Assembly (NCBI GenBank): GCA_025352225.1 | Contig: JANXTT010000081.1 | Location: 1 to 53,729, forward strand | Direction of reading: 5' to 3' | Length of the DNA: 53,729 nucleotides | Source: Mucilaginibacter sp. | GTDB taxonomy: Bacteria > Bacteroidota > Bacteroidia > Sphingobacteriales > Sphingobacteriaceae | In this document: piece by piece, positions 8,755-17,097 of the stretch | Layout: the number at the start of each line of letters is the position of its first letter | Numbering within the stretch: the stretch's first letter is position 1 | Position numbers and translations under genes: made by a program | Notes under the pieces: generated by a model | Seen by the model: the letters and a program-made list of their open reading frames with translations, nothing else | Databases searched by the model: none | Told to the model about the DNA's origin: nothing

Positions 8755-9306
8755 TTGAAAAAATTTGCAACCATATTGCTTTTAAGTATGCACCTGTATT
8801 ATATAGGGGGCTATATTTTGGCGTTTCAATATTTTATACATAAATCTGAAGTGCAAATACTTAAGCAAATTGATGATAATAAAATTGACGCCACAAAGCT
8901 TTTTGAAATAAAGATTCCCATACATCAGCCTTATATTTCTGATTGGTCTGAATATGAACAGGCTCAGGGCCAGATACAACTCCATGGAACTTATTATCGC
9001 TATGTAAAATTGAAAATGAGTAGTGATACCGTTTCCTTTATATGTATCCCCAATACGGTAAAAACAAGGTTATCCAAAGCCAATGTTGTGATCACAAAAG
9101 ATATTAGTGATATCCCCGTAAACAAAAAGGGGCATGATTCTGCCGCCAAAAAAGGTAACCCCGGCAATGAATATAGCTATCAAATAGCCCATTACCAATA
9201 TATTCAGTTTGGTAATTTATTCCAAACCCAATTCCGCCCTATAACTGCATTGCTCATTGAACCCTTCATTGAGTCGCCCGGCAAACCACCTGATACCAAT
9301 AGTTAA
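8755..9306 (+). CDS. Small inner-membrane-anchored protein, duplicated in this window
   Basis: Function unknown. The 183 residues start with one hydrophobic segment (about residues 5-26, ending GGYILAFQYF) and continue as a soluble, probably periplasmic domain. I chose the TTG start at 8755 because it supplies MKKFATILLL, a good n-region and hydrophobic core; the ATG at 8788 would cut into the membrane segment. From memory, similar single-pass proteins occur next to outer-membrane receptors and metal-related genes in Bacteroidota. A near-identical copy lies at 53315-53729 on the other strand. An outer-membrane barrel gene follows 246 bases downstream, as it also does beside the second copy. 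Confidence 0.7.
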   Translation: MKKFATILLLSMHLYYIGGYILAFQYFIHKSEVQILKQIDDNKIDATKLFEIKIPIHQPYISDWSEYEQAQGQIQLHGTYYRYVKLKMSSDTVSFICIPNTVKTRLSKANVVITKDISDIPVNKKGHDSAAKKGNPGNEYSYQIAHYQYIQFGNLFQTQFRPITALLIEPFIESPGKPPDTNS

Positions 9307-9552
9307 ATTCTCTTCAAATTAACCAGCGATTACTGATTAATATAGGCTGCATGCTATTTAATAGCATCTAATGGCGTATGTAAATTTTGTATTTTTCCGG
9401 GGCCTGTAACTTTTTTATCATAAAAAGTATGTAGTTAATCGGCCTTGTAAAACACATTTGTAATCCTCTATAGTCTGTTAAAATCTCCCAACGCGTGAGT
9501 GTTTTAATGGCATATTTAAATCAATAACTAATTACTTTAATATTAAAAAAAC

Positions 9553-10722
9553 ATGAAATACTTATATATAACACTTTTAACCCTTTGCCTATTGAACTTA
9601 ATGCCCAACAAAGTAAATGCTCAGGGCTGCGTAGCAATCCGCCAAATGGGCGGAGATAATCCTTTATCATCTGGCGGGTACACCCTTTTAAAAGGCGAAG
9701 CTCAAATTGGAGCCAATTATCGTTATTTCCATTCCTGGCGTCATTTTGTAGGTACTACCGAGCAACCTCAACGTCAAATAACCGGCGGCGGGCACGATGC
9801 TAATGGAAACCCCCTCGGCGATGCGGTAAATATATATTCGCATGCTGTTGATTTTAATTTTTCTTATGGCCTTACCAATCGCATTCAATTAAATCTCGCG
9901 GTTCCGTTTGTCCATAATGAACGATCGCAAGTGTTAAAAGCTCCAAAAGATACTTTTCGGTATAGCGTATTTGCACAAGGGTTGGGAGATGTTCGGTTAA
10001 GTGCCAATTATTGGATTTTTAATCCTGAAAAAGCACATAAAGGTAATTTGATGTTAGGTTTGGGTTTAAAATTAAATACCGGCAATCATTCCGCAACATA
10101 CGATGCACCGCAAACAGATGGTTCAATAAAGAATGTAGTTATGGATCAAGCTATCCAACCGGGTGATGGCGGGATTGGTTTTTCCGTTGAAATGCAAGCA
10201 TTCCGGAAATTATACAATAGCATTTATGGCTTTGCAAACGGGTATTACCTGTTCAATCCGCAACAATCAAACGGAACGGCTAAATCACAGCCTAAAGCCG
10301 GGTTAGAAGGCTACCAATTATACGCCTCGCCCGATCAATATTTTGCCCGTGCGGGTGTTTTGACCTCGGTAGGTGCATATAAGAGTTTAACCTTGTCGCT
10401 GGCCGGTCGCGTTGAGGGCATCCCGGCTTATGATGCATTAGGTGGCGAAGTAGCCTATAGGCGTCCGGGTTTTGTTGTATCTGTAGAATCTGGTTTATCA
10501 TACCGTCTCGGAAAACATGGTTTTAGCTTATTTGTACCTTATAACTTCGTCAAAAACCGTATCCAAAGCGCTGCGGATATTGCCGATCAGAATCTGCAAA
10601 ATTCAAAAATTTCAGACCCATCAAAATTTGTTCATGTGCAGGGTGATGCGGCATTTGCAGATTATTCTATAAATTTAGGTTATAGCTTCCGTTTTGGTAA
10701 ATCAATGACCAAAGCACATTAA
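9553..10722 (+). CDS. Outer-membrane beta-barrel protein, transporter-like
   Basis: The 389-residue precursor has a signal peptide ending at about VNAQ (residue 24). The mature chain shows alternating hydrophobic strands ending in aromatic residues (GEAQIGANYRYFHSW, YGLTNRIQLNLAVPFVH, DYSINLGYSFRFGK), as expected for an outer-membrane barrel of the phenol-degradation-transporter/OmpP1-like type. The mature start QGCVAIRQMGGD contains one Cys that could bind a metal or a haem, but this is speculative. Position after the small membrane protein is repeated at the right end of the window, which suggests they work together. A rho-independent terminator lies about 70 bases past the stop. Confidence 0.75.
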   Translation: MKYLYITLLTLCLLNLMPNKVNAQGCVAIRQMGGDNPLSSGGYTLLKGEAQIGANYRYFHSWRHFVGTTEQPQRQITGGGHDANGNPLGDAVNIYSHAVDFNFSYGLTNRIQLNLAVPFVHNERSQVLKAPKDTFRYSVFAQGLGDVRLSANYWIFNPEKAHKGNLMLGLGLKLNTGNHSATYDAPQTDGSIKNVVMDQAIQPGDGGIGFSVEMQAFRKLYNSIYGFANGYYLFNPQQSNGTAKSQPKAGLEGYQLYASPDQYFARAGVLTSVGAYKSLTLSLAGRVEGIPAYDALGGEVAYRRPGFVVSVESGLSYRLGKHGFSLFVPYNFVKNRIQSAADIADQNLQNSKISDPSKFVHVQGDAAFADYSINLGYSFRFGKSMTKAH

Positions 10723-10793
10723 CTTGTTTGCAAAGAGTAATAGTTATACAATTACACCCATTGCATAGCTATTAATGATATATAAATTTACAG

Positions 10794-10819
10794 GGCTGCC
10801 ATAAAAGGCAGCCTTTTTT
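10794..10819 (+). terminator. Rho-independent terminator after the barrel gene
   Basis: GGCTGCC (10794-10800), loop ATAAAA, GGCAGCC (10807-10813), then six T. It separates the barrel gene from the metH leader. Confidence 0.92.
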
Positions 10820-10936
10820 GCGTATGTGCTTATAGTACAAAAGCATCTTAAATAATTTGAATGCATTTATTAAAAGATGCACTACCAATCATAAATAACG
10901 TTCAACCAAAATCGGCGTTCCTGTTGTTATAAGCTA

Positions 10937-10967
10937 TTGCACAATACAAGTTTATTATGCAACTTTG
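10937..10967 (+). promoter_or_regulatory. Probable promoter of the metH riboswitch transcript
   Basis: TTG at 10937-10939 and CAACTTTG at 10960-10967 (one mismatch to TAnnTTTG) are 20 bases apart, the spacing expected for the Bacteroidota housekeeping sigma factor. The predicted start falls at the first base pairs of the riboswitch. Confidence 0.55.
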
Positions 10968-10970
10968 CAA

Positions 10971-11081
10971 CGCTTATAAAGAAAGATGGAGGGATTAGAC
11001 CCTGCGATGTCTTAGCAACCTGTACTTACAAGGTGCTACATTCTACTTAAACCACGCTTCACGGTTTAAGACGGATAAGCG
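10971..11081 (+). ncRNA. SAM riboswitch (SAM-I/S-box type) upstream of metH
   Basis: The conserved S-box core is readable in order: GATGGAGGGATTAGACCCT, GATGTCTTAGCAACC, AAGGTGCTACATTC, a perfect P4 stem (CTTAAACC 11046-11053 with GGTTTAAG 11063-11070), then GGATAAGCG. P1 closes as CGCTTAT (10971-10977) with ATAAGCG (11075-11081). The RNA binds S-adenosylmethionine, the end product of methionine use, and should switch metH off when SAM is high. Gene order, a methionine synthase 180 bases downstream, agrees. Confidence 0.93.
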
Positions 11082-11124
11082 AAGGTCAATCTAACACCCG
11101 ACTTTTCGATATAAGCTTTTTTTA
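11079..11124 (+). promoter_or_regulatory. Possible expression platform of the SAM riboswitch
   Basis: Just after P1, CGAAGGTC (11081-11088) can pair imperfectly, with one bulge, with GACTTTTCG; a run of T follows about 8 bases later at 11118-11124. P1's 3' strand overlaps this hairpin by a base or two, so the two could exclude each other. The T-run is not directly behind the stem, so termination is only a candidate mechanism. Confidence 0.35.
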
Positions 11125-11125
11125 G

Positions 11126-11263
11126 TAGCAAGTAATTAGTATCAGGTATCAAGATGATTTGCAATTGGTCATTTAAGCTTTATATCTATATACTTGACAC
11201 TAATTGCTTATAACTGTATCATTAAGCCCTACTTGCTACTTGATACTAATTACTTGATACCAA
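11126..11263. repeat. Degenerate TACTTGATAC repeat cluster directly before metH
   Basis: This leader segment contains copies of TACTTGATACTAATT in both orientations: AAGTAATTAGTATCA near the left end, ATACTTGACACTAATTGC in the middle, and CTACTTGATACTAATTAC then TTGATACC at the right end, abutting the metH ATG. The first and last copies share 15 exact bases in inverted orientation and could fold over about 75 bases. A very similar block lies directly before metF (15421-15455). Confidence 0.75.
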
Positions 11264-14200
11264 ATGGATATTAGACAAGAATTACAAAAGCGGATATTGA
11301 TAATTGACGGTGCGATGGGTACAATGATCCAGCGTTATCAATTGCAGGAAGCTGATTTTCGTGGGGAGCGGTTTAAAAATCATCATTCGGACTTGCAAGG
11401 CAATAACGACCTTCTAAACATTACTCAGCCCCATATTATAAAAGCAATCCATGCCGAATACCTGGAGGCTGGCGCCGATATAATCGAGACCAATACTTTT
11501 AGTACCCAGGTTATTTCGCTGGCTGATTACCACCTTGAAGAGTTAGCCTACGAGTTAAGTTATGAGGGTGCCCGCCTTGCCCGCGAGGCCGCTGATGAGT
11601 ATACCAAAAAAAATCCTGAACGGCCCCGCTTTGTTGCAGGCGCGATCGGGCCAACCAACCGTACCGCTTCAATGTCGCCGGATGTAAATGATCCCGGCTA
11701 TCGCGCTGTTACGTTTGATGATCTGGCCGAAGCTTATTATACTCAAGTTCGCGGCCTGGTTGACGGTGGATCGGACGTATTGCTGATAGAAACTATTTTC
11801 GATACGCTTAATGCCAAAGCGGCATTATTCGCCATTAAGCGTTATGAAAACGAGTGTAAAGAACAAGGCAAAGATTACCCGGCTTTCCGGCCTACTGGTG
11901 GCATCATGATCTCCGGTACCATTACCGATGCATCAGGCAGAACTTTATCCGGGCAAACTGTTGAAGCATTCTGGAACTCTATCCGCCACGCAAACCTAAT
12001 TTCTGTTGGTTTGAACTGTGCGTTAGGAGCCAAAGAAATGAGGCCGCATATTGAAGAGCTATCCGAAAAAGCCAACATTTTTATTTCGGCATACCCAAAT
12101 GCTGGTTTACCAAACGAGTTTGGCGCGTATGACGAAGCCCCGCATGAAACCGCGCACCTCGTTGAAGATTTTATGCAAGCCGGGCTGGTTAATATTGTGG
12201 GTGGTTGTTGCGGTACCACGCCTGATCATATTAGTTGTATAGCTAAAAAGGCCGAAAAATTTGGGCCAAGGCAAGTGCCTCAAATTGAACCATACATGCG
12301 TTTAAGCGGGTTGGAGGCAGTAACTATTATGCCCGAAACTATGTTTGTTAACGTTGGCGAACGTACCAACATCACAGGCTCGCCCAAGTTCTCTAAACTT
12401 ATTTTAGCCGAAGATTACGAGGGTGCTTTAGTAGTGGCACGCCAGCAGGTTGAAGGTGGCGCCCAGGTGATCGATATTAACATGGATGAAGGGATGATAG
12501 ATTCGGAAGCCGTTATGGTCAAATTTATGAACCTTATAGCTTCTGAACCCGATATTGCCAAACTGCCTATCATGGTAGATTCATCAAAATGGACGGTTAT
12601 TGAGGCCGGCTTGAAATGCCTGCAGGGTAAGGGTATTGTTAATTCAATTTCGCTAAAAGAAGGCGAAGATAAGTTCAGGGAATCTGCCCGCAAAATAATG
12701 CAGTATGGCGCGGCCACGGTGGTGATGGCTTTTGATGAGACCGGGCAAGCCGATAGCCTGGAACGCCGTATAGAAATTTGTACCCGTAGTTATAATATAT
12801 TGGTTAACGAAGTTGGCTTTCCTCCAGAGGATATTATTTTTGACCCCAATATTTTAACCGTTGCCACCGGATTAGAAGAACATAACAACTACGCGGTGGA
12901 TTTTATTGAGGCCACCCGCTGGATAAAACAAAACTTACCTCACGCCAAAGTAAGCGGTGGAGTAAGTAATATTTCTTTCTCGTTCCGCGGTAACAATGTG
13001 GTGCGTGAGGCTATGCATTCGGCATTTTTATACCATGCTATTTTAGCGGGTATGGATATGGGTATTGTAAATGCCGGAATGCTTGAAGTGTATGAAGAGA
13101 TCCCCAAAGAGCTATTGATACTGGTAGAAGATGTATTGCTTAACCGCAGGCCAGATGCTACTGAACGACTGGTTGAATTTGCCGACACCGTTAAAAGCAA
13201 GGGCAAAGAGATTGTTAAAGATGAAGAATGGCGCAAAGACCCGGTTGAAAAGCGGCTTTCTCATTCGTTAGTAAAAGGCATTATTGAATACCTGGACGAT
13301 GACGTAGAAGAAGCCCGCCTCAAATATCCCAAACCATTGGAGGTAATTGAAGGCCCTTTAATGGATGGTATGAACATAGTTGGCGATTTGTTTGGTGCCG
13401 GCAAAATGTTTCTGCCGCAGGTAGTAAAATCTGCCCGGGTAATGAAAAAGGCGGTAGCTTATTTATTGCCGTTCATCGCAGCGGAAAAAGCCAGAGCCCT
13501 TTCTTCGGGCGAGGGTGCAGGCGATGCTCGCAGCAACGCGGGTAAAATATTGATGGCCACTGTAAAAGGTGATGTACACGATATTGGTAAAAATATTGTA
13601 GGTGTAGTTTTGGCCTGTAACAACTTCGAAATTATCGACCTCGGGGTTATGGTTCCGGCACAACGGATAATTGAAGAAGCTAAAGCTCAGAATGTTGACA
13701 TTATTGGCCTCAGTGGATTAATTACCCCGTCGCTGGATGAAATGGTGCATTTTGCCAAAGAGATGGAACGCCAGAATTTTACTATCCCTTTAATTATTGG
13801 CGGGGCAACTACATCTCGCATACATGCGGCCGTAAAAATTGCGCCTAATTATTCGGGGCCTGCCATACATGTGCTTGATGCCTCGCGCAGCGTTACCGTT
13901 TGCAGTAACCTGATGAGCAAAGATAACCGTGATGCCTATATTCAGGGAATTAAAGACGAATACGATAAAGCACGGGAGGCCCATTTAAATAAAAAGTCGG
14001 ATAAGCGGTTTGTGAGCATTGGCGATGCCCGCAGGCAAAAAATTGACCTCGACTTATCACTTGTCGCGCCAAAGCCCAAATTTTTAGGCACTAAAGTTTT
14101 TGAAGCCTTCCCGCTGGAAGAATTAGTGCCTTATATCGACTGGACGCCGTTTTTCCATACCTGGGAGCTCCGCGGAAGCTATCCTAAAATATTTGATGAT

Positions 14201-14980
14201 AAGGTGGTTGGCATAGAGGCTAAAAAATTATACGATGACGCCCGCGCCCTGCTAACAGAAATTGTAGCTAATAAACTATTACAAGCTAATGGCGTTATTG
14301 GTTTTTGGCCCGCGAATAGTGTTGGCGATGATATTGAGTTATATACTGACGAAAGCCGTACCGAAGTTTTATCAACCATATATACGCTGCGCCAGCAGGC
14401 CGAAAAGGTAAATGGAGAACCCTATTATGCCCTGTCGGACTTTGTTGCGCCAAAGCAAAGCGGCGCGGCCGATTATTGGGGTGGCTTTGCCGTAACCGCC
14501 GGTATTGGCTGCGATGAGCTGGTTGCAAAATTTGAAAGGGATCATGACGATTACAACAGTATAATGGCCAAGGCTATTGCCGATAGGTTTGCTGAGGCTT
14601 TCGCCGAAAAAATGCACGAGCTGGTACGCAAGGATTACTGGGGTTATGCCAATGATGAACATTTGGATAGCGAGGACCTGATTAAAGAAAAATATCAGGG
14701 AATACGCCCCGCTCCAGGTTACCCCGCATGCCCCGACCATACGGAGAAAACCACTTTATTTGAACTACTTAAAGCCGAAGATAATGCAAAAATGTACCTG
14801 ACAGAAAGCCTTGCCATGACACCGGCTGCATCAGTAAGTGGCTTTTATTTCGCACACCCACAGTCGCGCTATTTTGGCCTGGGTAAGATAAATAAAGACC
14901 AGGTAGTTGATTACGCCGAACGTAAAGGTGCGGACCTGAATACTACTGAACGGTGGCTGAGCCCGAATTTAGCTTATTGA
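11264..14980 (+). CDS. metH: Cobalamin-dependent methionine synthase MetH
   Basis: MetH transfers the methyl group of 5-methyltetrahydrofolate via cobalamin to homocysteine. At 1238 residues it is full length with four modules: homocysteine domain ([11 protein letters not shown]; zinc ligands in GLNCALGA and [10 protein letters not shown], about residues 1-330), pterin domain ([11 protein letters not shown], about 360-620), cobalamin domain with the axial-His motif DVHDIGKN (about 760-900) and the C-terminal activation domain that binds SAM ([12 protein letters not shown]). It therefore does not need separate activation modules. It is preceded by a SAM riboswitch; metF follows two genes later, so both methyl-transfer steps are clustered. 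Confidence 0.98.
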   Translation: MDIRQELQKRILIIDGAMGTMIQRYQLQEADFRGERFKNHHSDLQGNNDLLNITQPHIIKAIHAEYLEAGADIIETNTFSTQVISLADYHLEELAYELSYEGARLAREAADEYTKKNPERPRFVAGAIGPTNRTASMSPDVNDPGYRAVTFDDLAEAYYTQVRGLVDGGSDVLLIETIFDTLNAKAALFAIKRYENECKEQGKDYPAFRPTGGIMISGTITDASGRTLSGQTVEAFWNSIRHANLISVGLNCALGAKEMRPHIEELSEKANIFISAYPNAGLPNEFGAYDEAPHETAHLVEDFMQAGLVNIVGGCCGTTPDHISCIAKKAEKFGPRQVPQIEPYMRLSGLEAVTIMPETMFVNVGERTNITGSPKFSKLILAEDYEGALVVARQQVEGGAQVIDINMDEGMIDSEAVMVKFMNLIASEPDIAKLPIMVDSSKWTVIEAGLKCLQGKGIVNSISLKEGEDKFRESARKIMQYGAATVVMAFDETGQADSLERRIEICTRSYNILVNEVGFPPEDIIFDPNILTVATGLEEHNNYAVDFIEATRWIKQNLPHAKVSGGVSNISFSFRGNNVVREAMHSAFLYHAILAGMDMGIVNAGMLEVYEEIPKELLILVEDVLLNRRPDATERLVEFADTVKSKGKEIVKDEEWRKDPVEKRLSHSLVKGIIEYLDDDVEEARLKYPKPLEVIEGPLMDGMNIVGDLFGAGKMFLPQVVKSARVMKKAVAYLLPFIAAEKARALSSGEGAGDARSNAGKILMATVKGDVHDIGKNIVGVVLACNNFEIIDLGVMVPAQRIIEEAKAQNVDIIGLSGLITPSLDEMVHFAKEMERQNFTIPLIIGGATTSRIHAAVKIAPNYSGPAIHVLDASRSVTVCSNLMSKDNRDAYIQGIKDEYDKAREAHLNKKSDKRFVSIGDARRQKIDLDLSLVAPKPKFLGTKVFEAFPLEELVPYIDWTPFFHTWELRGSYPKIFDDKVVGIEAKKLYDDARALLTEIVANKLLQANGVIGFWPANSVGDDIELYTDESRTEVLSTIYTLRQQAEKVNGEPYYALSDFVAPKQSGAADYWGGFAVTAGIGCDELVAKFERDHDDYNSIMAKAIADRFAEAFAEKMHELVRKDYWGYANDEHLDSEDLIKEKYQGIRPAPGYPACPDHTEKTTLFELLKAEDNAKMYLTESLAMTPAASVSGFYFAHPQSRYFGLGKINKDQVVDYAERKGADLNTTERWLSPNLAY

Positions 14981-15023
14981 GTTACGAGTTGCGCGTTTTA
15001 AGTTGTGAGTTAATCTTATTAAA
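14981..15023. repeat. Left flanking repeat of the four-helix-bundle gene
   Basis: Begins immediately after the metH stop and is built from GTTGCGAGTT-like words (GTTACGAGTTGCGCG, AAGTTGTGAGTT). The right flank after the four-helix gene holds the same words in inverted orientation (ACTCGCAACACACAAC). This is a degenerate inverted repeat by eye, not a perfect one. Confidence 0.6.
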
Positions 15024-15389
15024 ATGGTTTATACTGAGTTAGAAGTTTGGAAAGAAGCAAGAATGTTAGTCAAGTTAATGTACTTGCAATTCCCCCAATT
15101 TCCTAAAGATGAACTTTTTGGCTTACAATCACAAATGAAACGCGCGGTGGTTTCTATCCCATCCAATATAGCTGAAGGATGTGGAAGAAACCATCATAAA
15201 GATTCTTTACAGTTTTTCTTTATTGCAAGAGGCTCCGCATACGAATTAGAAACTCAGCTTTATCTTGCATTTGATCTTTCATTTATCAACGAAAATATAT
15301 TTGATGAAGTTTTGTTGCAAATAGGAAAAGTAAGAAAATTGCTTAACGGGTTTATAAATTACTTTGAATCTTTAGCAAATAAGCCATAA
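15024..15389 (+). CDS. Four-helix-bundle protein of the S23/23S rRNA intervening-sequence family
   Basis: The 121 residues match the S23/IVP four-helix-bundle family: N-terminal LEVWKEARMLVKLMY, the hallmark LQSQMKRAVVSIPSNIAEG around residues 34-53, then RGSAYELETQL and a final helix. These small proteins were first found in 23S rRNA intervening sequences and resemble the bAvd accessory protein of diversity-generating retroelements; their own role is unclear. It lies between metH and metF, flanked by inverted repeat-like words, so it looks like an inserted cassette rather than a methionine gene. No reverse transcriptase is near. ATG start; no clear ribosome binding site. Confidence 0.9.
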   Translation: MVYTELEVWKEARMLVKLMYLQFPQFPKDELFGLQSQMKRAVVSIPSNIAEGCGRNHHKDSLQFFFIARGSAYELETQLYLAFDLSFINENIFDEVLLQIGKVRKLLNGFINYFESLANKP

Positions 15390-15455
15390 ACTCGCAACAC
15401 ACAACTAACAACCCAAAACTACTTAAACTACTCGATACTAACTACTTGATACTAA
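15390..15455. repeat. Right flanking repeat plus TACTTGATAC repeat before metF
   Basis: The left part (15390-15420) has the inverted counterparts of the left flank. The right part (15421-15455) reads CTACTCGATACTAACTAC then TTGATACTAA and touches the metF ATG. That arrangement is the same as directly before metH, with two or three base differences. Confidence 0.65.
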
Positions 15456-16412
15456 ATGAAAATCACCGATCACATTAAAAACGCTAACGGCAAAACACTT
15501 TTTTCATTTGAATTGCTGCCACCTATAAAGGGCCAGGGCATACAGGGTATTTATAATGCTATTGACCCGCTCATGGAACTTAACCCTCCGTTTATTGATG
15601 TTACCTCATTACGTGAGGACTTGGTTTATAAAGAACATGCCAGTGGCTTGCTTGAAAAAGTAATTACCCGCAAGCGGCCAGGAACGGTTGCCTTGTGCGC
15701 GGCTATTATGAATAAATATAAGGTTGACGCGGTTCCGCATTTAATTTGCGGCGGGTTTACTAAAGAAGAAACCGAGTATGCTTTAATAGACCTTCAATTT
15801 TTGGGTATTGACAATGTGCTGGTGCTCCGCGGGGATGCTCGTAAGGCCGATTCTGGGTTTATCCCCACGCCGGGCGGCCATGCTTATGCTACCGATCTGC
15901 TTGGGCAGGTGGTACATATGAATAATGGCATGTACCTGCATGATACTGAACCAAGCTCGTTTAAAACAGATTTCTGTATTGGCATAGCCGGATATCCTGA
16001 AAAGCATTTTGAAGCACCAAACCTTAAAACCGACTTTAAGTACCTGAAGCAAAAAGTAGAAATGGGTGCCGATTTTATTGTGACCCAAATGTTTTTCGAC
16101 AATAAAAAGTATATCGATTTTGTAAAACTTTGCAGGGAAAACGATATTAATGTACCGATAATTCCGGGGTTAAAGCCTATTACATCGTCTAAGCAAATGA
16201 TCAACCTGCCAAAAATATTCCATATAGACATGCCCGAAGACCTGAGTGACGCGGTTGCGGCTTGTAAAACCGAAGCGGAAGTTAAAAATGTGGGCATTGA
16301 ATGGATGATCAATCAATGTAAAGAACTGGTAGAATTTGGAGTGCCTGTACTGCACTTTTATACCATGGGCAACGCCGAACCTACCAAGCGGATAGCTCAG
16401 GCCATATTTTAG
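15456..16412 (+). CDS. metF: 5,10-methylenetetrahydrofolate reductase MetF
   Basis: MetF reduces 5,10-methylenetetrahydrofolate to 5-methyltetrahydrofolate, the methyl donor used by MetH. The 318 residues give the FAD-binding TIM barrel: FSFELLPPIKGQG with the conserved Glu, DVTSLRED, VPHLICGGFTKEE, VLVLRGD, and ADFIVTQMFFDN. It ends with FYTMGNAEPTKR, the usual C-terminal region. It lies downstream of metH and the four-helix gene and could share the riboswitch-controlled transcript, as no terminator is visible between them. Confidence 0.97.
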   Translation: MKITDHIKNANGKTLFSFELLPPIKGQGIQGIYNAIDPLMELNPPFIDVTSLREDLVYKEHASGLLEKVITRKRPGTVALCAAIMNKYKVDAVPHLICGGFTKEETEYALIDLQFLGIDNVLVLRGDARKADSGFIPTPGGHAYATDLLGQVVHMNNGMYLHDTEPSSFKTDFCIGIAGYPEKHFEAPNLKTDFKYLKQKVEMGADFIVTQMFFDNKKYIDFVKLCRENDINVPIIPGLKPITSSKQMINLPKIFHIDMPEDLSDAVAACKTEAEVKNVGIEWMINQCKELVEFGVPVLHFYTMGNAEPTKRIAQAIF

Positions 16413-16416
16413 TGAT

Positions 16417-16451
16417 ATTGGGTATTAGGTCAATTGGTATCAATACCCAAT
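16417..16451. terminator. Hairpin between metF and the convergent HAD gene
   Basis: ATTGGGTATT (16417-16426) pairs exactly with AATACCCAAT (16442-16451) over 15 bases. It starts 5 bases after the metF stop and overlaps the last codons of the HAD gene on the other strand. There is no long T-run, so it may end transcription in either direction or only protect mRNA ends. Confidence 0.5.
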
Positions 16452-17041
16452 GTGTTCAACTCCTGTGCGAGGTGCATGGGCGAGGTGAAATGTATGGACC
16501 TGATTCCCATTGCCCTTGCGGCTAATATATTGCGGTAATTATCATCAATAAATAAAGCTTCGTTTGTTTTTACCTGATAACGATCCAGTAATAACTGATA
16601 AAATTGAGGTGCCGGTTTACGGATCCCTTCAGCTCCCGATACTACAATACCATCAAACCAATTCAGAAAATCATATTTGGTTAATGCGATCGGGAAAGTT
16701 TCGGCAGACCAGTTGGTGAGGGCGTATAATTTATATTTTCCGCCTACCTTTAGGGCTTTAAACTGTTCAACAGTTTCTTCAATAGCACCGCCTAGCATGT
16801 CTTCCCATCGGCTATAATAAGCCCTGATGTTAGCCTCATACTCCGGAAATTGCGCAATCAGTATATCCGTTCCCTGTTGAATAGAACGCCCCGCATCCTG
16901 CTCCTCATTCCATTGCATGGTACAAATGTTTTCAAGAAAGTAGGTTATTTCGTCATCGTTTTCAAACAACTTTCTGTATAAAAGATACGGATCCCATTGG
17001 ATTAACACGTTTCCCAGATCAAATATGATGGTGTTGATCAT
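16430..17041 (-). CDS. HAD-superfamily hydrolase, YihX-like
   Basis: The 203 residues have the HAD order: nucleophile motif FDLGNVLIQWDP (residues 8-19), a helical cap, ALTNWSAETF (motif II), the Lys in RKPAPQFYQLL and FIDDNYRNILAA (motif IV). The DxGNVL version resembles YihX-type sugar phosphatases and haloacid-dehalogenase relatives; the substrate is unknown. It lies 56 bases downstream of thrC on the same strand and is probably the last gene of the thr operon. A phosphatase role there would be guesswork. ATG start. Confidence 0.85.
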   Translation of the reverse strand: MINTIIFDLGNVLIQWDPYLLYRKLFENDDEITYFLENICTMQWNEEQDAGRSIQQGTDILIAQFPEYEANIRAYYSRWEDMLGGAIEETVEQFKALKVGGKYKLYALTNWSAETFPIALTKYDFLNWFDGIVVSGAEGIRKPAPQFYQLLLDRYQVKTNEALFIDDNYRNILAARAMGIRSIHFTSPMHLAQELNTLGIDTN

Positions 17042-17097
17042 AAGTTTGGTTTCATTAAATGGAACAAACTACCCGCGATTTTTGGACAAGATTGTAA

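Noticed and set aside
11126..11263. Repeat cluster as part of the SAM aptamer
   Set aside because: The aptamer closes at 11081; the repeats share sequence with the metF leader rather than with any S-box element.
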